Program-made: the position numbers and the translations under genes
Notes under the pieces: generated by a model
The model's input: the letters and a program-made list of their open reading frames with translations, nothing else
Told to the model about the DNA's origin: nothing
Database searches by the model: none
Origin: Paroedura picta
Taxonomy: Eukaryota; Chordata; Lepidosauria; Squamata; Gekkonidae
Assembly (NCBI RefSeq): GCF_049243985.1
Contig: NC_135379.1
Location: 28,407,001-28,471,000, forward strand
Reading direction: 5' to 3'
Length of the DNA: 64,000 bases
In this document: positions 47,840 to 58,500 of the stretch, piece by piece
How positions within the stretch are numbered: position 1 is the stretch's first letter
Layout of the letters: each line of letters starts with the position of its first letter

Positions 47840-50555
47840 TAAAGATGCATTTGTGCAGTGTTGCCAAAAAACAAACCCAGCTCTGCCTTAATATATTGGC
47901 AAATATTTGCAGAAAGCTTTCTCATTAACTTTAATTGTGAGAGGATTCACATTGCAGAGGTGGGTATAACAAAATGTTTCTAGTGTGTTTTTCAGAAAAA
48001 TTGCTGTTCTTCAGAAAAATGTGCTATATTACTACTATGCAGCTTCATCACAAGATGAGAGGGATGTATCCCAGTATCCAACTGAAAAGGCTGTTAAACT
48101 AAATACTTTAACTACTTACAGAATTTGTGTCTGTGCTGAGCTGGCTCAGATGACTAAGGGCATATGCTCCTTGATTTGATGCTTTATCACAGTCTTGGAA
48201 GCATACCTAGCAATAGGAAGATGCTTTTCTTCCCAGATATTCCCGTATTGACACCAGGATGCCAGATGCACAAACAATATACTCCATGCTTTTTCTACTA
48301 TCTCATGTCAATTAAGTGCATAATAGAAGTTAGCCATTAAGTGCATGCTGTTGAGGGTTGTATGCTTCCCTGCTCTCCTCCTCCATAAACACACCTTTTC
48401 TCTAAACTAAGCACTGAACCAGTTGAGATCACACAGTGCACTTCCCCTGACACTTCTTCATTGGTTGTCAATTCCATTTGAAAAACCAAGAGAGGGTGGG
48501 AGGAAAATCTGCTTCTGAGTTACTACATGCAGTCTAGGTGACAGTTAGCATTTATATGTGAGAACACAAGTTTACAGTTGGGGTTCTTCCTGTCAACTTC
48601 AGTTTCTGGGAGGATTTAATTGTCTCAACAGTATTATAAATCGCAGTCCATTACTTTTTTATTTCAGAAAATTAATATGGATCATGCCCACCTCAGCTGC
48701 ATAGCCCTGTTCTGGTTTAGTTTCTTGGTTATAACAGAATATGTAAATGCAGGAAGTAGCTTGTATCTAAATATACATTCTTTCCAATTCCTTGTTTGCC
48801 TTAGTGTTGATCAAAATTCATTCACATTCCTTATATGCCTGCAGTTTCAGAAACTCTGGATAATTATGTGGAAAGTGAAAAGTAAAGTTTGCATGTGATG
48901 AGGTAAATGATTTTTCACATGTATAAAACATGTTTGAGGGTATAAAATATTGTTCAGTCCATCAACTTTTTTCTTCATATTTGTAATTCACTAAGAGTTC
49001 AAACACCATTCGCAAGACTTTACATGTTAAAACAATTTATGGTGTTAAAAATTACTTCTATGTATTTTCTTCTTACTACTGTCTTTTAGAAATCCTATAA
49101 TTAGTAGTTTAAATCTATACTACACTAAACAGTTATATATAGAGAGGCATAGAAGTCCAACCTTTTAAGGACTGCTCTTAATTTTGATAGTGTGGGATTA
49201 TTAAACCAATTCAGAAGCACATTTTTCTAGTTGAATAGATTTATCAAGAGTGGAATAACTAATAAAAACATGAAGAATTGTAAAGCTCACCTTTGTGTAA
49301 AATTATAAAGGGTTTTTTTTTAGTTTCAAAGTTCCTTTAAAAAAAAGACACGTTAAAAGTGGGATTCAATTTTTAGACCCTTTCCATATTCAATTTATCT
49401 AAACATTTGCAATTTAGTATGAACAGTTTCATTCTTTTCCTTCTTTCAACATTTCTCCATTCTCCATTACATATCTAGCTAATACATGAAGTCACATTTT
49501 ATTGTTGGTTCTTAGTATTTAGTATATGAAAATTACTGTGCAAAAAAAGTTTTCTTAGACTTTGTGTATTGAAAAATGTATGGATCATTCTTGATTACTG
49601 AATAATTTCGTTCAGTATTAACAGATTTTCTGAAAGTAAAACAAATACCTCAGTGAGGCTTGTGGGTCAGTAGACTTTTAATTAAATATATTTGTTTTTC
49701 TTATGCTTCTTGTTAAGTGTTTATTTAATATTCCAACAAAGCAAAGTAAAAAATATGATCTAGAACCTGTAGGGGTAGGTTTTAGATCTTGGATTGTTGT
49801 GCAGGGTGCCAAAGGGCTCCACTACAGCTGAACTATCTAAACTCCACTTATCAAACTGGAAACAAAGGGTCGCACACCTTCTCCTATATCATATTAAAGG
49901 TGTTTAATATGGGGCCATGTCAACAAAGGCAGCTCAAAGGCAGAACAGGCATTTCCCCTTTTTATACCCTCTCTGCGACCACATTTCCTCACCATTGTCT
50001 GAGAGATAGTTTACACTCTGCGCATCCACCTAAAGGGTTAATGCTTCACGAAGAAAATAACATAAGTTTAGTACAATCAAGAAAATGTGTCTGTAGTAAA
50101 CATTTCCTGTGCAGTCCACTGACATATAAACTGCCTTGGAGAAACAGTCAAGTTGAACTATTGACACACCTCCTGAAAGTACATATGAACTTTTAAAACT
50201 TCTGCTTTTAGGAAACATCTTTGTGATGGAGGTTTTAAGCTATTCCTAGCTGGCTTATGCTTTGATAGTCATTAGTGTCGCATGACTATCCATTTTATGG
50301 TCTGGTTTCCAGCCATGTAAGCTAGTCTTCCTTAATTACAGGTGTAACAGAGATCTCACCTTCCCCAGTGTAGAATGAGACACCTATGGGTGCTCAAAAA
50401 AAAGGCTTTCCATTCCCTCCCTATAAAAAGGGATTCTGAGAAGTCACCTTATTATTACCACAAGCAAAGTGATTTTTTATAATTTCTATTCTCATTAGGA
50501 TTAAATGCAGTGCAGAGGGCTGGGGTGGCAAAATGTCTTTAAGTTGACTCTGGAC
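47840..50555. other. KLHL7 distal 3' UTR or intergenic, no gene seen
   Basis: AT-rich sequence with short unsupported open frames (for example 48620-48898 and 49789-50196). No splice-supported exon or complete repeat was recognised. Confidence 0.4.
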
Positions 50556-50559
50556 ACAG

Positions 50560-50770
50560 CTAATTGTGTTTTCTTTTTTGCTATCTGGAGTATTACACAT
50601 ACATAGAAAGACAGCCTTTTTGGCCCTGGCTTCAGCCTGGTGGAATGAGCTGCCAGCTGAGTCTTTGACCCTTTTGGAAGTGTCAAAGTTCTGAAGGGCC
50701 TGTAAAATGGCACTCTTCCACCAGGCATATGGCTGAGGTCAAGGCTAACACTTAGTGGCATCTAATGCCC
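50560..50770 (+). mobile_element. L2-like LINE fragment
   Basis: Blocks ttggccctggcttcagcctg, gtggaatgagctgccagct and ggcctgtaaaatggcactct correspond to ORF2 end and 3' UTR of the LINE at 43012-44072. Confidence 0.65.
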
Positions 50771-50804
50771 CCCCCTTCAGATATAAGAAGATGCCATTGG
50801 ATAA

Positions 50805-50865
50805 TACTTTGAATAAAGCTCTGTTAGTCTTAAAGGTGCCACTGGACTCAAACTTTGTTCCATTA
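50805..50865 (-). repeat. Dispersed 'gtccagtggcaccttta' repeat, single arm
   Basis: Read on plus: ctgttagtcttaaaggtgcc, then actggactcaaactttgtt. This is the reverse of the unit seen at 6053 and 46189. Confidence 0.6.
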
Positions 50866-51039
50866 TGGAATGAATGAAGAGTTGTGCATGATTTTGGTTA
50901 GTACTTTTAAAAACTGCCAAAAGTTCTATGAATCCTAGACAGCATTGCACTGGAAACAAAAGGATGGCAATATATAAAGTTGCTCCAGTAGTGATATTGG
51001 GGGCAGGTTCAGAAGGGTGTTTGCAAAATTATAAGGAAA

Positions 51040-51130
51040 GTATTATTATATTTTATTATTATATTATTATTATTATATTTATATTTATACCCCGCCTCCC
51101 CCCGAAGGCTCGAGGCGGCTGAGAGTCATA
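51040..51130 (-). mobile_element. LINE 3' tail with (TTA)n
   Basis: A TTA/TTATA microsatellite is followed by accccgcctccccccgaagg, the reverse of the L2-like 3' stem and tail. Confidence 0.55.
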
Positions 51131-52204
51131 CTCTGTTGAGAGTGTTGCTATCATAAGCAGGAGAGAGATGGCATAAAATTTTCCCAAATAACCACTGAAA
51201 TGAGAAAACAGAGTATTTGCTATTGTGGGAGAGTGGGGGACACATGCGCACACACCAGACTCAATCCTAAAGCAACAATCATTTTTCACTTGATTATCCT
51301 GGGACTGCTGGGGGGACTATCCTGTCCCAGGTACTGGGTTCTATAGAGAAGGGAGTTGGAGCTGAGATGCTGGGTGGATGGAACACATGGATTAGTCCTT
51401 TCAACCCTGGAACAATTTTGTGTCAGTGGTATCTCTGCCTCAGTCAGCCTCCTCACCATGCTATATTGTTCAGGGCCGAAACCTCTTGTCCTGCTTTGTC
51501 CTTAATTCAGGAAGGGGACAATATGTTCATATTGTTCTCCTGTACTGGATTTCATTAAGCAGCAACCTGTTTAGCCTCAGCAACCTGAATCTAATCCTCT
51601 GTGATCCCTAATGGCTATTCCTCCCAGTCCCTTTCTGCTGGAGCTGAAGAGTATCCAAGGTTTCTCCTGGGGCCAGCCAGGTGTCTTTTGAATCCGTAAG
51701 GCACCCTAGCAAGAAGGTAACGCCATAAGGCAATTTCTATATCCTCTAGCAGCCAGTGTGTGTTCTAGGCTCTGAGGGATGTGGACAGAGGTTCCGATGG
51801 ACAATATGGAATATCTGACATGGGCAAAGCGAGATCTACCCGGGGACAGTTCTAAATTTTATTTTATTTTTTAAAGTGGGGCCTGCTTCTGTGGTTACTC
51901 GTGTCCCCCTGTGCAGGCAGTGGTTGGGTTTGAACTGAGCCCCTGGGGAAATGGTGTGGTCGCAAATCGGCGCGGACTTTCACTGAGGACTTTCTGCTTA
52001 TCCAGCTTGGAGGCACAGGAGCGTCGCCATGCCACCGACAGGTTCGTAACGGCTAGCGACCTGGGGGACAGAGTTCATCCGGCTGGCAATGGAGCGTAAT
52101 AAAAGGACGCTGATTTCTGCGCCGGCCTGCTCAGTTTCAAATCTTTCCAGGGTCCAAGGCCCTTTCGCATCCATTGTCACAGTCACCGTTAAATCCCAGC
52201 TCTT
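51131..52204. other. NUP42 upstream region, no gene seen
   Basis: Unique-looking sequence that becomes GC-rich toward 52000. Confidence 0.4.
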
Positions 52205-52221
52205 CCCTTGTGCGGGGCTTC

Positions 52222-52257
52222 ACCGGAAGCTGCAAAGGGATGCCGGAAGTTACGTCA
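52222..52257 (+). promoter_or_regulatory. ETS motifs and CRE-like site
   Basis: ACCGGAAGC (52222-52230) and CCGGAAGT (52243-52250) match ETS/GABP-type sites. The second abuts TTACGTCA (52250-52257), a CREB/ATF-like site. This is motif evidence only. Confidence 0.45.
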
Positions 52258-52409
52258 GAGAACCGGGAAGCTTAGAGCGCTTTGCCGTTAACGGCCCGTT
52301 CTCGTCGGCCGCCTTGCGCCGCCGCTGTTGGTGCGTCACCGCCATGACCCCCCCAAGCACGGGCTCGCCGAAGACCCGCTGAGTGGCTCCTCAAGCGCCC
52401 CTCAAGGCC

Positions 52410-52530
52410 ATGGCCTCCGCCGGCAGGATTTGCCACTACTATTTGCAGGGCCACTGCCGCTTCGGCGACCGGTGTTGGAATCTGCACCCGCGCCACGGCG
52501 GAGGATCGCACCAGTCTTCTCCCAGCCCCG
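52410..52530 (+). CDS. NUP42: NUP42 coding exon 1 (CCCH zinc finger)
   Basis: It encodes residues 1-40 ([32 protein letters not shown]...) plus one base. Human starts [19 protein letters not shown] from memory, so the tip is four residues longer here. A longer open frame runs through the GTAATA donor into intron 1, but exon 2 homology supports splicing at 52530. Confidence 0.95.
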
Positions 52531-55500
52531 GTAATACGATCGGCTGCAGGGGACGGAAGCTTCTCCCGCGGCTCGCAGCCAGCTGTCGCCTGTTGTGGCC
52601 CCGGGTGGACCGTGCCTGCCCCGCCGCTCCCGGCAGCCCTGGTCCGGCTCCTCACGAGTCGGGGAGGAAGCAGCCGCTGCCTCCCCGTGTGGCTGTTCTG
52701 GCCTGGTTCAGCCGCCTGGCCCAGCAGCCCGGACTCGGCCGAGGGCCAGTTCAGTGGGAAGCGCCGCCTCTGAGATGTGGTTTAATGGTCGGGTTCAGTT
52801 CAACTGAAAATTCGCTCCCCGAAGGATGCCGTGCGGCTTTTCAATGGCAGTTGCACCGGGTCCGTTTACTGGACGAGCTGCGTTGGAGCCAGTTTTGGTT
52901 GAAAAGTGGGATAGATGCCTCCAGAAATACCTATTCTGTCATGCCGGCAGTCAGTGAGATCTTTTGGGTTACCTGAGAAATAGCCCGTGGTTCTAGGGTT
53001 GGCTTAGATACCTCTCCCTTCTACGTATTTTAAAAATGTATTTGGGATGAATAGCATTCTCTGTTCTTAACACACCAGGTAGTAAATGGTATCAGTGCTG
53101 GTGTGCCTGGCTGTGATAAGTTTGCCTGTTTAAATCTGTTGTCCTTTCTCTTTTTCTATAATGGACAACATTCGTTCCACGCAAATAAGTAACTACTATT
53201 GTAGTTGTAATAACTGCTATTGTAATTACTATTGTAGTTGTAGTTGATCAAAAAGGTGTTGCAAGACCCTTCTGTCCCCCTTTGGTATTCTTCCCAAAGT
53301 CCTTCTAATATAACTACAATAGTAGTTATTACAATAGCAGTTATTACAACTACAATAGTAGAACAGTGGGCTTTCAACCTGTGGAGACTTGGAGACCTAC
53401 CTGCTGAGCTGTCAGCCTCCCCCCCCCCCTGCATTTTAGTGCTGAGGAATGCATCTGTTTATACAGATGGTAGGATAAACAGCAGAAATGGAAGTTAAGC
53501 CATTCAGCTACTGAGAGGGTTCCTCTGTAACTCTGACACTTGAACTTGTGCCTCAGTTTGATATACCTCCTGGAGCTCAGCTGTTTCCCACTGCTGGTTT
53601 TCTCAGTGTTCAGCTGCCCACAGTCCTGGCCTTGCCACTGGTGAGGTCATAATTCTGGCTTCTCTTCCTGTCCTACAGCCCTGGTGTCAAATGACTTTAT
53701 GTCACTTGCTTGTAGCATGATTGGCCCCACACATGGTAGATCTTTAGTCTGGAAAAGTGAAGATCACTGCCGTAGATGTATGGTTTCTTATTTCAAAATG
53801 CAGGGAAGAAAAGGCTCAGTGTTAAAATCAGCTTTCAGACTTGTTTTATTTCACAGAAGATAAATGTATTCTTTTTCTTTTCCAACTTAAGGCTCCAGCA
53901 GAAGAGGCGGATGGGATGGCCATAATCAGAGATACCCCATCGTTCAACCACCCAGTTTTTCTAAAACATCAAACTGGCGCAGTGACAGAGATCATGGGAA
54001 AACATTCCATGGACCCCAGGCTAACTTGGGCTTTTCCCACAATAGGTTTGCTGCCTTAAATTCTAATGAAGACACAAATGACAATGGCTTTAAAAATGAC
54101 GACGAGAAACTTCTGTAAGTTGCAGCAATTTATCTTTGAGTTTTTGCTAGCTTTGAATGAGTCAAATGTTAAACAAAAGAAAAAAAGATCCCTTGCATTC
54201 TTAATACCTACATGCAGTTAGACTTCTTAAAATCTATTTAAATAAGTAAGTATCAAGGTTGAAGCAGCTTGGCTGCTACAAGCATAATTGCCGGAGTTGT
54301 CCATGGCTGTCTAGGAAGTCTGAAATAGTGTTAAGATCTAAGAAGATCTCAGTAGTATTCTGAGAGGTAGATAAGGAATATTTTGAAACTTGCAGAAGTG
54401 AGTTTCGAAGGGCAAGGAATGAGTAGGCAGCTAGCAAAATCAGAGACAAGGAAGGAAACAGAATCAGAGGGAGGAAAAGCTGATCAAAAAGGTGTTGCAA
54501 GACCCTTCTGTCCCCCTTTGGTATTCTTCCCAAAGTCCTTCTAATATAATATAATTCTTTCAGCATTTATGATAAATGTGTTGCTGTTTAATATCAGATT
54601 AGCATTCCAGTGCTGCAACTAAAAAGATTCAGTATATCTGGAGGTCAATATGTCTAATTTTGTGCAATGGCTCCAATTGTGAATTTAAAATCTGCATAGT
54701 GGGGCCATGATATAGATAGCAGGAGATTTTCTATGAACTTGGAAGAAGCCCCTTTTGCGTAAGTCATATCTATCAACCTAGATCCATTGCAAATCATTGT
54801 GAGTGCAGGAATACCAAAGTGCTGTAAAACCTGGAGAAAAGCTATCATACATCTAAAGAAACACTTATCCAAGTATTTTGTGTCCTGGTTTGTTCCTGTA
54901 TTCTGTGCTCTCCAGTTGCTTATTTTTTCATGGTTTTGTATTGAAAATAACTAGCAATGCTAACTTTTTAAACTTATTTTTCCTTCATATCCCTTTCAGT
55001 AGGCTTTTGACCTGCCATGTTTTTAAAAGAATTCTAGCTTTAAATTGGTGTTTTGCTTTGCTGATCTCCAAACTAGTTTGGTTTATGACTTTTTGATACT
55101 AATTATCCAGTGATATTATAATGAAAGACATGGAGGTTTGGGAATCTTCAGGCCAGTGGATGTTTTCTTCCTATTCACCATTGAAAGACAAGCCTAATAT
55201 TTCAGGTAAAACTTTCCCTAGTGTTGATTCTATCCCCCCCCCCAAACAGTATAGTCTTTTTTCTTTCTTTCTGGATATCAAGCAATAAAACATGTATTAT
55301 ATATATGCACACATAAGGGGTCTCTTTTAATGAGCGTTTAATGTGGACAGTGCTTTTAATATTCTTGTTCAGCATAGCTGTGGGTATAACTGTGTCTCTC
55401 CTTCAATCTAACATCCTTATCAGGTGCATAGCAACTGTGTGCTTTGTAGCTTTTCATGCAGATCTGGCTTGCTTGTGGCAGTTTAGCCAGGCCTAATCAG

Positions 55501-58500
55501 CTGTTAACATCCTGAAATACAGGGATCCTGAGCCTAGTTTTCCTTTATATACCCTATCTTCCCAGTGGTACCCAAAGCATGTTATCCTCCTTGTTATCCT
55601 CACAAGAATTATGTGAAGTACACTAGGCTAAGAGTATATGACCACCCCTAGGTTACTTAGTGAGCTAATATGAAACAAGGGGAGATCCAGACTTTGGTTT
55701 TCCAGATTCTAGTGTGACACTCATTACCACCACACAACACTGGCAAATGTGAAGCTGAAATTGCACACTTGTTGAAGTAACATCTGGTAAAATAACAACT
55801 AGTTCAGCCATCAGTGAATCAGTGATGAATTTGAAAACTTCATGAGCTTACAGCCCCGAAGTAAAACAGGACACTTCCAAAACAACTTTAAGTAAACTTT
55901 AGGTAAAAAAGAGAAATTTAAGACAATTCTGTTATGAGTTTGCAGTTTCGTAGGCCAATGACTGTCTGCAGTAAATCTAACTTGTTAGGTGTTACAGACA
56001 GATGTGCTTACTGTTATTTCATAGCTGGGACAAGAAGCAGTATTCCGCCTCACAGTTTTGATTGTTTTCTTGCAGGTTTTGTAGACTTTTCTCCTGAAGA
56101 ACTACATCTTGAATACTATAACTGCAGTGCAAATAGTAATATTCAAAATTATGTAAGTCACTATTGTTTTGGCTATCAAATAGGGAAAGTTTTTCAGAGA
56201 AATGTGCTTGGATGGTAGAAAAGTAATGAAGTTCCTTTATTAAGATCCATGCATTTGAATCACAGTCATTCAGAGACTCTGTCCATTCTAAGCTTGATTG
56301 GTAGAGACCAAGTTCTGACCCCCCTCCTTTTTTTCCAGGTCAACTCAGTCCAACAGTTAGTCACCCAGTGGAAAAGAAGACTACTTGAGTTGAAGAATAT
56401 AAATCCTTCTACTAAAACTGCATTGGTGAGAAACAGAAGGTTATTTGCTTTAATTACACATATATGTGCATGTTAATTGTGAGGATCTGGCATGACTTCT
56501 TTATTGGGTAAAAAGGAAGAAGGAATTAGCTCAGAGATACTTAGGCTCGAGCCATATGTGGGTCTTTGACATACCACTTATGGCTTTTCTGAGCACAGCT
56601 CCTCAATGAGGCATTTGCCCCATGCTTCAGGAAAGTGGGCTAAGTCTTTGTCTGGTGGGAGACTTGTAGCTGGCAGGTGGTTCCTACCTTGAAACAGCTG
56701 CCATTGGGGAATAAATAAGCTACAAGCTTCCCTGAGATGCAAGCCCCATGCCAAGAATGCAAGTGAATGGTTCTCTATGAGCTGTGAAGTGAGTACCACT
56801 GGAACAGAGCAATGATAACTAAGCACAGATCTTGTTCTGACATTAGGCAGCCAGGGCAAAAGGTCTGTGGGGGTGGTGCTGGTGCCTGCGTGTGCCCCAG
56901 ACTTTCAGTTTCTATGGGGTGCTGGCTGTCAAAGCCCCATCATCCCACAAGAAGGCTTTGAGATGAAGATCAACGCACAGAAATGGGGAATGAATCCTCA
57001 CTGCCCAGGATAACAAGCCACCATTGGCCCCTCCGAGCTATGAGATTGAGGGAGTAGGTATCCAGCTGTACTGGGTATTAACTAAGAAGTTAGCACTTAC
57101 TTGCAGTAAGGTAGAACACCTGCAAGTTGAATTCCATTACGTTGCTTTGGCCAAAATAAGTTGAGGTACTGGGTTTAGACCAAAGTCACAAAACAGCAAC
57201 ACAGGACTGTATTTATCAATAAAGTTTATTAAAAGTAATGTGCAGAACTATACAAATTCTTAAGCAGTACAAAATAGGGAAGAAAATAATTAAATTAAAT
57301 AGCTAACCAAAAATACATATTCATGCTTTAGTCCTCTGACACAAATACTGCTTAGTCAGACCGAAGGTATAAAGTCCAGATAGAACTCCCAAAAGCAGGT
57401 GTTCCGGCAGCCCAAGGCCCAACCTGCAGCTACGAGGAGGGCTAGAATGAAGGGCCTTGCTTTATATCAGACTTTTTGCAGCTGGCCTGTTCTTGTTTGG
57501 CCAGTCAGCTAGGTTGTCAAGACATGTGACCAAATGCTTTTCCAACTGACATGTATTCACAATCAAGCAATTTTTGCATGCTCAGGGTTCCTTGTGCTAA
57601 TGAAATAGAATGTGAGTGTGAAACTCCCTCTTGTTCTCTGGCCTCCAAGCCCTCAGGCCCATTATTTCACTTGCGCCTGTGCCAGTGCCTCATCCCTTAT
57701 CTTGCTGGAAACCGCAAGTTGGAGGGACATTAACTTCCCAGAGTGGAGCTTTCAGTAACTTGATTAGGTTTCAGTAACTTGAATACATCCAAAAGCCTGA
57801 AAAAATTTGGAAAGTCGAAGAAACGGCTAAAAAAGGCCAGTGTCTTGACACTGACTAGGTGTGAAGCAGAACCCCATGGGCTGTCTTTGGCTTGACAAAT
57901 GTGTTGCTCAAAAAGAAATTGTTCCCTCTCTTCCTCTTAGTGGGAAGCAGTAGCAGGAACAATCATTCCATGGCTGTGGATGCCGTCCGCTTTCTAAGCA
58001 GCTTGGTTAAGGTGACCAGATTTTAACATTGGTAAAACGGGACACCATTGACCGGGGGGGTTCTTGATTAAAAATTTGGTCTATATGGAGCAACAAAAAG
58101 TTTCATAGAATGCATAGAACACAAAAATAGTATTGTAATATATATTTTTTAATTTCAACATAAGTACAATTTGCCAGGTTCCCCCAGATGTCCCTCCAAA
58201 AGTGGGACAATCTGGTCACATTAAGCTTGGTCAGAGAAGGGTTTGGTCAGTCCCCCCCACCCTTCCCACTGGTTGGAGCAAGTTGATCATTGCTGAATTA
58301 GTGGGCCATTATTATCTACAACAAACTAGAAAAATAGTCTTTATAAATCATGCCCTTTATTATCTGTTATAATTGCCCTTAATTCTTAGAAGTAGCCAAA
58401 TGAGCCAAGAGATCCTACAGTGTTCCACCTTTTTGCATCCAAATATAGCTGCTCTCTGATCTCCCTTAATTCCCATTCTCATTGGTCTCTACTTTGCTAC

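Larger units (their letters stand above)
52205..52760 (+). promoter_or_regulatory. NUP42: NUP42 CpG-island promoter and exon 1 region
   Basis: CpG-dense sequence surrounds the NUP42 start codon and runs into intron 1. There is no TATA box. Two ETS-type CCGGAAG motifs and a CRE-like motif lie about 160-190 bases upstream of the ATG. Confidence 0.7.

Noticed and set aside
52383-52976. 197-codon frame reading through NUP42 exon 1
   Set aside because: Only 52410-52530 matches NUP42. The rest continues through the splice donor into CpG-rich intron.
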